From assembly GCF_965200585.1 (NCBI RefSeq), contig NZ_OZ241361.1: a DNA stretch of 64,000 bases. One strand, 5' to 3'. Each line of letters starts with the position of its first letter. Within the stretch, counting starts at the first letter, position 1. Origin of the DNA: Bacterioplanoides sp965200585 (GTDB lineage Bacteria; Pseudomonadota; Gammaproteobacteria; Pseudomonadales; Oceanobacteraceae). The position numbers were made by a program, and so were the translations under genes. The notes below the pieces were generated by a model, which saw nothing but the letters and a program-made list of their open reading frames with translations, was not told the DNA's origin and ran no database searches. Shown in pieces: positions 1 to 6,472 of the stretch.

Positions 1-1
1 C

Positions 2-499
2 CGCTCCGAACTCAGCTTTGTGGCGACCAAAGATGCCCGGGTTGCTGATAACCACTACTTTTCCCGCTTATCAGGCTCGGTGACTGATACCGGAGAAGCG
101 GAACTGCTGATTGATACCGCATCGGTTGAAACCAATATCGCCATGCGTGACCGTCGCTTACGCGACATTCTGTTTCGCATTACCGACTTTCCTCAGGCCA
201 AAGTCACCCTCTCCGTTCGCTCTGGGTTTCTGAAACCACAACCGGCTGGCACCGTGCGTTATACCGACGTGAATGCAAAACTGTTTCTGGTCGGCGCGAC
301 TCAGCTGCAAAAAGCCCGGCTGGCTATTTATTACCTGGCGGATGGCGCGGTCGAAGTCAGTACCATTGAACCTGTGCTGGTTGATAGCGAAGACTTTGGT
401 TTATTACCTGCCGTGGATCAATTGCGGGAAATGGCCGGCTTAAAAAGCCTGACCATCAAGGTTCCTGTTTCCTTCCGACTGGTGTTTGAGCCGGTGTAA
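2..499 (+). CDS. YceI family protein, 5' partial
   Basis: The reading frame is open from the first bases of the window, so the gene starts outside it; the GTG at 20 is internal. The visible part begins with a SELSFVATK-like strand followed by a DNHYFSRLSG stretch, which is typical of the YceI beta-barrel lipid-binding fold. YceI proteins are usually periplasmic isoprenoid or lipid carriers, but the signal peptide would lie outside the window. The 3' end of the gene is partly duplicated just downstream (see the repeat at 481-541). The next gene is the integron integrase remnant in opposite orientation, so this gene marks the left edge of the integron insertion. Confidence 0.8.
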   Translation, partial: RSELSFVATKDARVADNHYFSRLSGSVTDTGEAELLIDTASVETNIAMRDRRLRDILFRITDFPQAKVTLSVRSGFLKPQPAGTVRYTDVNAKLFLVGATQLQKARLAIYYLADGAVEVSTIEPVLVDSEDFGLLPAVDQLREMAGLKSLTIKVPVSFRLVFEPV

Positions 500-541
500 A
501 TAAAGAACGATTGGTGTTTGAGTCGGAGCAGATATAAAGAC
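481..541. repeat. Imperfect tandem duplication at the end of the YceI gene
   Basis: GGTGTTTGAGCCGG at 481-494 recurs as GGTGTTTGAGTCGG at 513-526, and both are followed by a related TAAAGA-containing stretch. The repeat unit is about 32 bp. The first copy holds the last codons and stop of the YceI gene; the second lies between it and the integrase remnant. It may be a scar of the event that placed the integron here, but no function is evident. Confidence 0.55.
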
Positions 542-1309
542 TAAGCCAATAAATCGAGCGGACTGGTAGTTCCGGCAAAATGCTGGCCTAACACATGGGC
601 GTATATCTGAGTGGTGGAAACATCACTGTGACCTAACAGCTCTTGCACGGTACGAATATCTCGACCTGAACGCAATAATTCAGTTGCAAAGCTGTGTCTG
701 AAGGTATGGCATGAAATTCGTTTGGATGACAAACCTGCATTTTTGACTGCTCGTTTTAATGCCTTTCTCACGACTGACATATCCAGATGATGACGGCACA
801 GAACTCTCGTTGTAGGGTGATTGCACAGCCTACTGGAAGGAAAAATAAACATCCACGCAGACTCTCGATAAGCCGAAGGATATTTACGCCCTACATTCAG
901 AAATTCTTAACCCTGAACCAAACAATAGAGAGAAAATCAGCCGCACTCTTGGCTCGCAGCATTTAAGAATCTGATTTACTTCCTGTGACGATATAACAAT
1001 TGGCAGATGCCTGAGACGTGTGGCAAATGTGAAGCCAAGATCACCTAATGGCTGATTTAAATAGTTGTTATAAAGGAATGCTAACGCATTCAAAGCCACC
1101 TTCTGTGTGTTAATAGCAACATCACGTTGATTTGCCAGAAAGTTCAAAAACAGGATAACTTCGTCCGGCCCCATTGCAGAAGGATGCTGGAGCCGATGAT
1201 AGCGAATATAAAACCGAATCCAGTAAACATAAGTGTTCTCTGTACGAATGCTATAGCCGTGAAGCCTCATGTACTGGCGAATTTCTGTCAAAAACTTACT
1301 CTTGGCCAT
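541..1309 (-). pseudogene. intI: Integron integrase IntI, internally deleted
   Basis: Two reading frames on the minus strand form one broken integron tyrosine recombinase. The N-terminal part (1309 down to about 880) starts with MAKSKFLTEIRQY and ends after GSGLRISEC, which carries the first catalytic Arg. The C-terminal part (from about 895 to 541) resumes at GRKYPSAYRESAW and keeps the CHTFRHSFAT box, LGHSDVSTTQIY with the nucleophilic Tyr, and a normal SPLDLL end. In intact integrases these two points are separated by roughly 60-65 residues; here they are abutted and out of frame. The deletion removes the catalytic Lys region and part of the integron-specific insertion. The gene points away from its array, as expected for IntI. 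It is very probably inactive. Confidence 0.88.
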
Positions 1310-1333
1310 ACGCTTCTCCAAATGCAAGAAACA

Positions 1334-1349
1334 CTGTTTAAAAATACAG
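1334..1349 (-). promoter_or_regulatory. LexA box upstream of intI
   Basis: CTGTTTAAAAATACAG fits the gammaproteobacterial LexA operator CTGT-N8-ACAG exactly in both half-sites. It sits about 25 bp upstream of the intI start codon, where SOS control of integron integrases is well established. The operator is intact although the integrase is not. Confidence 0.75.
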
Positions 1350-1395
1350 TATAATTTTAGCTTTTCAAGCTATGACGGTGCAGTTTGTTTTCGTG

Positions 1396-1627
1396 CTTGC
1401 CCGCTTTCACCATTGGTGATAATTTAAACACCAGTAAAACCAATGGGTCACGAAAGTGGTTTACAAAATAGTAGGCATACCGTGGCCGAAATAGTGTGCG
1501 CGCACGCTTTTCTGGAAGGGAATTATCTTGCTAAGGAAGGTTTCAAAGTGAAATCAGTTGGTTACAGCCATAAGCTCGAAAAGTTCTCGCAAAGATATCA
1601 GGCACGCACACGAATAAACTGTTATAC
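1396..1627 (+). promoter_or_regulatory. Integron leader with attI-type site, copy 1
   Basis: This non-coding stretch between the intI start and the first cassette ends in AAACTGTTATACG, a GTTATAC core site at 1621-1627. By position it contains attI and probably the cassette promoter. The whole segment is repeated with about 85% similarity at 12438-12668, and both copies end at a GTTA core. The 62-codon frame inside it (1443-1631) is broken in the second copy, so I do not call it a gene. No -35/-10 pair was convincing by eye. Confidence 0.72.
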
Positions 1628-1637
1628 GTAAATTATT

Positions 1638-2006
1638 ATGAGCCAGTCTGATAACTCTGTATTTGCCATTTATAGAGAAGGTAGCTTCGGATTTGAGGAA
1701 GTTTCTCAAACTCTAGAAATGATGCCAAATCGTGTATCTGTAGGCGGTGAAAAGAGAAGCAATACAGTTTGGAAGTTGTTTATTCCAGATAGTGCCCTAA
1801 ATCTTGAGGACCAGCTAAGAAGCTGGATAAATCTTTTCGAGTATAAGGCTGACAAACTGCTAGAACTCAAGAAGAGTGGCTGGACAATAGATATAGATTG
1901 CCTAATTCAGCCAGAAAATGGAGCTGCTATAGCTTGCTTTGATCCTGAGTTACTTTGTCAATTGTCGAATTTACATGTAAACCTTATCATCAGGGTTTGG
2001 GAATAA
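1638..2006 (+). CDS. Cassette 1: DUF4279-like protein
   Basis: A 122-residue soluble protein lying directly behind the attI core, with the start codon 17 bases past the core and no clear ribosome-binding site. The order FAIYREGSFGFEEVSQTLEMMPNRV, then a G-rich turn, VWKLFIPDS, a hydrophobic helix and a C-terminal LHVNLIIRVWE resembles DUF4279 proteins, which are common in integron cassettes and toxin/immunity neighbourhoods. No catalytic motif is evident. The cassette is closed by the attC at 2014-2088. Family assignment is by eye and moderately sure; the function is unknown. Confidence 0.65.
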   Translation: MSQSDNSVFAIYREGSFGFEEVSQTLEMMPNRVSVGGEKRSNTVWKLFIPDSALNLEDQLRSWINLFEYKADKLLELKKSGWTIDIDCLIQPENGAAIACFDPELLCQLSNLHVNLIIRVWE

Positions 2007-2013
2007 CTGCAAC

Positions 2014-2088
2014 GTATAACAAAGCCAGCCACGATAGCCAGCAAGCTGGCGGACTCGCTTCACTCGCCCGTGCTGGCAGGCGTTATGC
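2014..2088 (+). repeat. attC site of cassette 1
   Basis: The site runs from the inverse core GTATAAC (2014-2020) to the core GTTATGC (2082-2088), 75 bp in all. Inside it, GCCAGCC/GCCAGCAAGCTGGC and TGCTGGCAGGC give the imperfect inverted repeats expected of a folded attC. Confidence 0.85.
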
Positions 2089-2124
2089 CTAAAACACAAC
2101 ATTAACCAGTTAGGATGAAAATAT

Positions 2125-3234
2125 ATGAAAAAAATAACCGCCAGTATTTTCCTGCTATTTATCACGCAGTTCTCGAACGCTGATGAATTTGGTCACTGCA
2201 ATACACTTATTAACTACGGAATAACAAATATTACTAAGAAAATGACTTCTGATCACTCGGTTGCGTACAAGTGGCATAGTAATTGTGGTCAGGACTTCAA
2301 CAGTGTAAGTGATAATTCAGTTCGTAAAGCGAGTATAAGCGTATTTGGTTATGGTAGCGGAGACGCTGACTCAAATACATCTCACATGCGTACTAGATTG
2401 AAGACATGGTGTAATAAAAACTCTGACTTTGCAGAATCTAGAAGTAATCTTTTTGAAGAAGCTAGAACAATTGGAAAGCCTGCGTTAGATGCATGGAACC
2501 AATGCCAAAAGACAGCTAAAAAAGGTATTGGCATTGATGTTTCAATTCAGGGTGAGAATGATGAATATGTAAACTTTACAATAGATTCGACATCAGATGG
2601 AGATCACCTGTTTTATGGTATTACTGCGCTTGGTTTTGGCTGTAAAGTAAATGGTAAGAATGGAGCTGGAGTTGAAACAACAAAAATTGATACGGGTGAT
2701 GGCGGAAACCTGTTGATGACTAAAAAATCAATAAAAATTGATAATAAGAATATACATATAAACTGTGTCAGAAAAAAACCTACTATAACTGTGGTCAAAG
2801 GGGTCGGCGAAATTTTATATGAACAAGGTCATATCAGTGTCATGACTAGTGGCCCGGCACTGCCGATCACAATTCCTTCTGTGGAAAAAACATACTATGT
2901 AACTCCTCCTGAGACAGTAATTGCATTTGCTTCGAAAGAGTGTCCCAAAGGATGGACAGATTACTCAAAAGCTGATGATAGATTTATTCTAGGAAGCTCT
3001 GCCACAAATCCTCTGTACAAAACAGGTGGACGAAAAGACATTCCCACTGATGGTAATCATAGTCACAGCACCGGAGGAATACGAGACGGAGGCTGGGAAC
3101 CGTCGGGTCATCAAAGACAAAGCAGCAGTAACAGAAATCACAGTCATGGCACAAATTCAACTGGAAATCACAATCATGGAAACAACAATATGCCTCCTTA
3201 TATTGCCTTAAAATATTGCAAGCGCTCTCGTTAA
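2125..3234 (+). CDS. Cassette 2: secreted protein with phage tail-collar-like C-terminus
   Basis: A 369-residue protein that starts with a signal peptide (about residues 1-19, cleaved near SNA-DEF) preceded by a TAGGAT site. Residues 20-220 form a cysteine-containing domain I do not recognise. From about residue 270, VIAFASKECPKGW, DDRFILGSS and TGGRKDI lead into a His/Gly/Asn-rich stretch with repeated HSH and HNH, ending NMPPYIALKYCKR. That pattern is characteristic of tail-collar or microcystin-dependent-protein-like domains at the tips of phage and contractile-system fibres, where His clusters bind metal. A secreted cassette protein with this ending is unusual and is long for a cassette gene. 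It may bind surfaces or glycans (inference). Confidence 0.72.
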   Translation: MKKITASIFLLFITQFSNADEFGHCNTLINYGITNITKKMTSDHSVAYKWHSNCGQDFNSVSDNSVRKASISVFGYGSGDADSNTSHMRTRLKTWCNKNSDFAESRSNLFEEARTIGKPALDAWNQCQKTAKKGIGIDVSIQGENDEYVNFTIDSTSDGDHLFYGITALGFGCKVNGKNGAGVETTKIDTGDGGNLLMTKKSIKIDNKNIHINCVRKKPTITVVKGVGEILYEQGHISVMTSGPALPITIPSVEKTYYVTPPETVIAFASKECPKGWTDYSKADDRFILGSSATNPLYKTGGRKDIPTDGNHSHSTGGIRDGGWEPSGHQRQSSSNRNHSHGTNSTGNHNHGNNNMPPYIALKYCKRSR

Positions 3235-3249
3235 TTTATTATTCGGTAT

Positions 3250-3361
3250 GCATAACAAAGCGGTCAAGCCTGACGGCTATTCCGTCGCTTGTTTATGTGG
3301 CAGTCGCTATGCTGCCACAACACAATCAACTACATAGCCGCAGCTTACCGCGGCGTTATGA
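3250..3361 (+). repeat. attC site of cassette 2
   Basis: A 112-bp site from GCATAAC (3250-3256) to GTTATGA (3355-3361). The interior carries GCGGTCAAGCCTGACGGC and AGCCGCAGCTTACCGCGGC arms around a TGTGGCAG/CTGCCACA hairpin. It is longer than the other sites here, so the array mixes attC lineages. Confidence 0.8.
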
Positions 3362-3380
3362 GTTCTGAAGGATTATGAAT

Positions 3381-3632
3381 ATGGAAATTTGGCATTTGGT
3401 TGTTCTAGCCATATTAGCTTTGAATATTATCGTTTCAGTTTTCATAGCAAGAAGAGACGATTTAGATACGTTTCAAAAAACAGCTCAGATCGTTATTGTT
3501 TGGCTTATTCCACTTATCGCCGCCATCGGCCTATGGTTGTTTCACCGAGGTAATGACGATAATTCTTCTGGCGGTGACCCTATCGGGGGCGGGCCTAGCG
3601 ATAGCATCGGGGTCCAAGCTAGTAATGATTAA
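3381..3632 (+). CDS. Cassette 3: small membrane protein (PLDc_N-like)
   Basis: An 83-residue protein with two predicted transmembrane helices (about residues 4-22 and 36-53) separated by a short ARRDDLDTFQK loop, then a hydrophilic Gly/Ser/Asp-rich tail. The layout MEIWHLVV...FQKTAQIVIVWLIPLIAAIG matches the PLDc_N-type membrane proteins often carried by marine integron cassettes. I chose the ATG at 3381 rather than 3375 because the GAAGGA site at 3367 is better spaced from it. Function is unknown. The attC that closes this cassette is split by an insertion sequence. Confidence 0.68.
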   Translation: MEIWHLVVLAILALNIIVSVFIARRDDLDTFQKTAQIVIVWLIPLIAAIGLWLFHRGNDDNSSGGDPIGGGPSDSIGVQASND

Positions 3633-3721
3633 GTCGAATCTCATAACAAGGCCAGCCAATTCGCCAGTGATCTTTCCCCGATAAAACGGACACCGAAATC
3701 TAATTAAGATTGAGGTGTCCA

Positions 3722-4087
3722 ATGCCAAAGTACAACAACCCTAGAAAGACCTGGCAATATTCCAACGAGTTTAAAGTAAAAGCCGTTCAGTTGAGTTTGA
3801 TCTCAGGTATTCAGGTTCAAGAAGTAGCTAATACGCTCGACATTCATCCGTTCATGCTGTCACGATGGCGGAAAGAATATCGTGAAGGAAAGATCGTGGC
3901 AGACAAACGTAAAAAGTTGACAGATGCAGCAAGCCAGCAAGAAAAAGAGTTGTCGAAAGTGAAAAAGCTTGAAGCCGAGAATAAAAAATTGAAGCAGGAG
4001 CTTGATCTGTTAAAAAAGTGGCAACGGTTTCTTGCGGAGGAACATCAGCAAGATATCGATTCATCAAGAAGTTCGGGAAAGAGCTAG
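3722..4087 (+). CDS. IS3-family transposase OrfA
   Basis: A 121-residue protein with an N-terminal helix-turn-helix (FKVKAVQLSLISGIQVQEVANTL...HPFMLSRWRKEY) and a C-terminal Leu/Lys coiled coil (about residues 80-108) used for multimerisation. I prefer the ATG at 3722, which lies behind ATTGAGG, over the in-frame TTG at 3710. Near its end the sequence A AAA AAG (4012-4018) is in the correct phase for programmed -1 frameshifting into orfB, so the active transposase would be the OrfAB fusion. Confidence 0.88.
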   Translation: MPKYNNPRKTWQYSNEFKVKAVQLSLISGIQVQEVANTLDIHPFMLSRWRKEYREGKIVADKRKKLTDAASQQEKELSKVKKLEAENKKLKQELDLLKKWQRFLAEEHQQDIDSSRSSGKS

Positions 4088-4905
4088 GCATTAAACAAAC
4101 CTGCGAATGGCTTGCTGTATCAAGGAGTAGCTATTACGACTGGTTAAATCGTAAGCCCTCTACGCGAGACCGAAGAGATGATCAGCTTAAAGGCTTAATC
4201 AGAAAAATATGGAATCAAAGCGAAGGCCGATATGGAAGCCCACGGATCTGGAAAGCACTGTATAAACAGGGCATCAGTGTCAGCAAGAAGCGTATAGCTC
4301 GGCTTATGAGCAATATGGGCCTCATTGCCAGAGTCACAAGGGTAACGTACCGAGCACCAGGTATGAGACGTTTTCTGGCTTCTGGAGGAAACCTCCGGCC
4401 AGATGGTGAAGTTCCTGAGCGAAAAAATAAAGTGTGGGTTGCTGACGTAACGTATCTCAAGGTTAAAAATAAGTGGCATTACTTGTCTGTGATTATGAAC
4501 CTCTACTCACGAAGAATCATTGGTTGGAGCCTTGATACGAAAAGGACAACCGCCGTCACTCGAAGAACGCTGATCAATGCGATACGTAAGCGAAAACCAT
4601 CAGATTCACTGATACTGCATACTGATCGTGGTGTTGAATATAGAGGTGCAGAGTATCAAAAAGAGCTGAGACGGCATGGTATTGAACATAGCCTAAGTAA
4701 GCCTGGGAAATGTACAGACAACGCACATATGGAGTCATTTTTTCATTCATTGAAAGCCGAGTTGATACGCAAGACAGAATTTAAAACGACAGAAGAGTCG
4801 AAGTATTCTTTAGCTCGTTATATCAATGACTTTTACAACAGAAAACGGCTGCATTCGGGTATCAATTACTGTTCACCAATGGAATATGAACGAATAGCAG
4901 CATGA
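4018..4905 (+). CDS. IS3-family transposase OrfB (DDE integrase domain)
   Basis: The -1 frame relative to orfA, entered through the slippery heptamer at 4012-4018; the GTG at 4018 is only the first possible start and probably is not used. An HTH_21-like region (residues 30-80) precedes the catalytic core with VWVADVTYLK (first Asp), LHTDRGVEY (second Asp) and HMESFFHSLKAE (Glu), the complete DDE triad, and a C-terminal YNRKRLHSGINYCSPMEYE motif. The frame is uninterrupted to within 35 bp of the right terminal repeat. Confidence 0.9.
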   Translation: MATVSCGGTSARYRFIKKFGKELGIKQTCEWLAVSRSSYYDWLNRKPSTRDRRDDQLKGLIRKIWNQSEGRYGSPRIWKALYKQGISVSKKRIARLMSNMGLIARVTRVTYRAPGMRRFLASGGNLRPDGEVPERKNKVWVADVTYLKVKNKWHYLSVIMNLYSRRIIGWSLDTKRTTAVTRRTLINAIRKRKPSDSLILHTDRGVEYRGAEYQKELRRHGIEHSLSKPGKCTDNAHMESFFHSLKAELIRKTEFKTTEESKYSLARYINDFYNRKRLHSGINYCSPMEYERIAA

Positions 4906-5003
4906 AAAGTAATGTGTCCGTTTTATCGGGGCAAGATCACCACTGCGTGGCTGGGCGGTTTCGCCGCCGGTGCCTTGAGCGTTATTTGTCGTAAGGAATT
5001 GAT

Positions 5004-5218
5004 GTGATTTACTGTTCTAAATTGCCTAATCAGTATAAGGGTTTGTCGGTAAAAAAAATCCAAAATTAAGCTCACGGCTTACCGAAGTAGAAACAAGCTA
5101 CAAAAACTGGGTTACTAATTTTAAGTGCAAGCAATTCGGCCAAGTATGGATCGAGAAATTTAATTCAACTGGTCATGGAGAGGCTGCCGAGGTATCAAAA
5201 GAAAATGGATCTAGTTAA
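5004..5218 (+). pseudogene. Cassette ORF with a frame change at an A8 run
   Basis: After the core at 4981, AAGG then GTG (5004) opens a frame reading VIYCSKLPNQYKGLSVKK. At a run of eight A (5051-5058) it must shift frame to continue as PKLSSRLTEVETSYKNW and on to a TAA at 5216. The two parts together would give about 71 residues, consistent with loss of one base or gain of two in the A run. It could be a decayed gene or a slippage-dependent one. The product is not recognised. It lies in the same cassette as the secreted protein at 5240. Confidence 0.45.
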
Positions 5219-5239
5219 TTCTAGGAATGAAAGATATTC

Positions 5240-5689
5240 ATGCGCTACTTATTAAAGATCTCGGTGTTTCTTCTATTGATGCTTCCTCAAATGCTACTCT
5301 CAGAAAATAACGTTGAAAGTTGTCAACACAAAAGAGAGGCAACCTATATTCGATTTCTGGAGGAGGCAAGAGACCCGAATGGAAATACCGCTCAGTACTT
5401 CAATTTAAAATACTTGAGCGAGGAAATGAAAAGTAATGGTATTCCCAATGACGAAATTTCAACACGCCTGATCAAATATATCGGGGAGTACAGCTATCGT
5501 CATTCTAAAGTAAGTGTTATCTCATCCCATATTAAATGTGAGAAGGAAATCTCTAGAGGAGTCTTTAAAATCAATAGTAGCTCCGGAAGGGGCTATGTTT
5601 CTGCCTCATATATAGGGGGGAAACTAGTTGGGCTTAGTTTTATCGAGAAACCTGATGATATTGACTTTAAGAGTGTAGATAAACGTTGA
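5240..5689 (+). CDS. Cassette 4: secreted hypothetical protein
   Basis: A 149-residue protein with a clear signal peptide (residues 1-21, MRYLLKISVFLLLMLPQMLL, cleaved near LLS-ENN). The mature part has two cysteines and a Lys/Glu-rich helical N-terminal half, then a beta-rich Ser/Gly C-terminus. I recognise no family. It is AT-rich like the other cassettes and unlike the flanking chromosome. It is followed by a short attC at 5724-5778. Function unknown; periplasmic or secreted by inference. Confidence 0.6.
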   Translation: MRYLLKISVFLLLMLPQMLLSENNVESCQHKREATYIRFLEEARDPNGNTAQYFNLKYLSEEMKSNGIPNDEISTRLIKYIGEYSYRHSKVSVISSHIKCEKEISRGVFKINSSSGRGYVSASYIGGKLVGLSFIEKPDDIDFKSVDKR

Positions 5690-5723
5690 TATGTAGAGAC
5701 ATGTGCTAGCATTTCGCATGAAA

Positions 5724-5778
5724 CTTTAACAAGTAAATCCAGGTGACGCCTACGGCGCACCTGATTTAGGCGTTAAAT
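5724..5778 (+). repeat. Short attC site of cassette 4
   Basis: The 55-bp site starts CTTTAACAAGTAAATCCAG and ends TGATTTAGGCGTTAAAT. The arms TAAATCCAGGTG and CACCTGATTTA pair almost perfectly around ACGCCTACGGCG. A truncated relative occurs at 13762 in array 2. The stop codon of the inverted ccdB gene (5773-5775) lies inside the terminal core. Confidence 0.85.
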
Positions 5779-6090
5779 ACCAGCAATAGTAAAATCAATC
5801 GATGCAACAATCTCATCTCTAAAGTGTCTCAAAGAACCAATTGGGTCTTTAAGTTGAGACGACGGAATAGAAGCGATTTGTGGTGTTAGCAGTAAAAGTT
5901 TTTCACCTTTATATTCGATATCTGGTGTTAACCCCTGCATCTGTTCATTTTTAAAATGACTCAGCCTCCCAAGAGGTATGACCATTCGCGTTGCTAGATC
6001 AGAAATAAGCTCATGTTGGATATCAACAATATAAGGGTAGGCTTTTTGCGTATTACGGCTGGGGTTTTTATAAACGTCAAACTGAGCCAT
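5773..6090 (-). CDS. ccdB: CcdB-family gyrase-targeting toxin
   Basis: A 105-residue protein aligning by eye over its full length with F-plasmid CcdB: MAQFDVYKNPS, YPYIVDIQHELI, TRMVIPLGR, a middle LLTPQIASIP and a C-terminal DFTIAGI equivalent to the NLMFWGI end that contacts gyrase. CcdB poisons DNA gyrase. The ATG at 6090 overlaps the ccdA stop (TGATG), so I use it rather than the TTG one codon earlier. The gene runs opposite to the other cassettes, as toxin-antitoxin cassettes with their own promoter often do. The penultimate Gly and terminal Ile match the functional toxin end, so it may be active. Confidence 0.88.
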   Translation of the reverse strand: MAQFDVYKNPSRNTQKAYPYIVDIQHELISDLATRMVIPLGRLSHFKNEQMQGLTPDIEYKGEKLLLLTPQIASIPSSQLKDPIGSLRHFRDEIVASIDFTIAGI

Positions 6091-6335
6091 CAAAAAGACC
6101 TGAACTCGTCACCAAAGCAGCCATTTTCTTCGACAAAATCATTATATGCTTTGATGGCATTCTTATTTTCTTCAGCCCAGTTTTTCGCTTCATTATCAGC
6201 AAGCTTCTCTTTAAGAGCGTGCTCCAGTGTGGCCGACAAGTTAATGTTTAACGCCTTACATTTAAGGAGTAAGTCACTGTTTAAGCTAAGGTTTGTTGCC
6301 TTTTTAGGTGCATTTATGTCGTATAGAGATTGCAT
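6090..6335 (-). CDS. ccdA: CcdA-family antitoxin
   Basis: An 81-residue protein with an N-terminal ribbon-helix-helix (KKATNLSLNSDLLLKCKALNINLS) and a C-terminal acidic tail ending VEENGCFGDEFRSF, matching the FIEMNGSFADENRDW CcdB-binding tail of CcdA. The start is taken at the ATG at 6335, behind GAGG, not the upstream TTG. It precedes ccdB and overlaps it by one base. A palindrome in the promoter (6369-6386) is the likely operator for autoregulation. Confidence 0.86.
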   Translation of the reverse strand: MQSLYDINAPKKATNLSLNSDLLLKCKALNINLSATLEHALKEKLADNEAKNWAEENKNAIKAYNDFVEENGCFGDEFRSF

Positions 6336-6364
6336 TTTGACATCCTCATGATAATACAAAATAC

Positions 6365-6393
6365 ATTATGCGCATTCGAATGCGCACCGTAAA
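6365..6393 (-). promoter_or_regulatory. ccdAB promoter with palindromic operator in the spacer
   Basis: On the minus strand TTTACG (6393-6388) and CATAAT (6370-6365) form -35 and -10 boxes with a 17-bp spacer. The perfect 18-bp palindrome TGCGCATTCGAATGCGCA (6369-6386) fills that spacer. It is a natural site for the CcdA ribbon-helix-helix to block RNA polymerase. Confidence 0.65.
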
Positions 6394-6472
6394 GAACAAC
6401 CTTCTCTATCTTTTGGTGATATATTCTCCGCCACTCCTAATGAAGTAAGTGAAGAATCAGGCTCTATAACCC

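Larger units (their letters stand above)
3668..4939 (+). mobile_element. IS3-family insertion sequence, complete
   Basis: A 1,272-bp element bounded by 26-bp terminal inverted repeats that begin TGATCTTTCCCCGATAAA on the left and end TTTATCGGGGCAAGATCA on the right, with a single mismatch. TG...CA ends are typical of IS3. It holds two overlapping frames, orfA and orfB, with a slippery A6G heptamer between them. Immediate flanks are GCCAG on the left and CCACT on the right, so no perfect 3-4 bp target duplication is visible. It looks intact and potentially active. Confidence 0.9.
3641..4987 (+). repeat. attC of cassette 3, interrupted by an IS
   Basis: The left part (3641-3667) begins TCATAACAAGGCCAGCC and the right part (4940-4987) ends GGTGCCTTGAGCGTTATTT. 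Rejoined they make a 75-bp site whose arms CAAGGC/GCCTTG and GCCAGCCA/TGGCTGG pair as in a normal attC. The IS3-family element occupies 3668-4939, in the loop region of the folded site. The site should no longer be recombinogenic. Confidence 0.75.

Noticed and set aside
1443..1631. A 62-codon frame inside the first integron leader
   Set aside because: The equivalent frame in the second leader is interrupted by stop codons, and the region is the attI/leader; it is not a gene.
3664..4943. A 3-bp target duplication for the IS3 element
   Set aside because: Flanks CAG and CCA differ; a CCA duplication needs an asymmetric element end, so none is claimed.
6394..6472. An attC closing the ccdAB cassette
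   Set aside because: No pair of core sites or matching arms could be found in this stretch.
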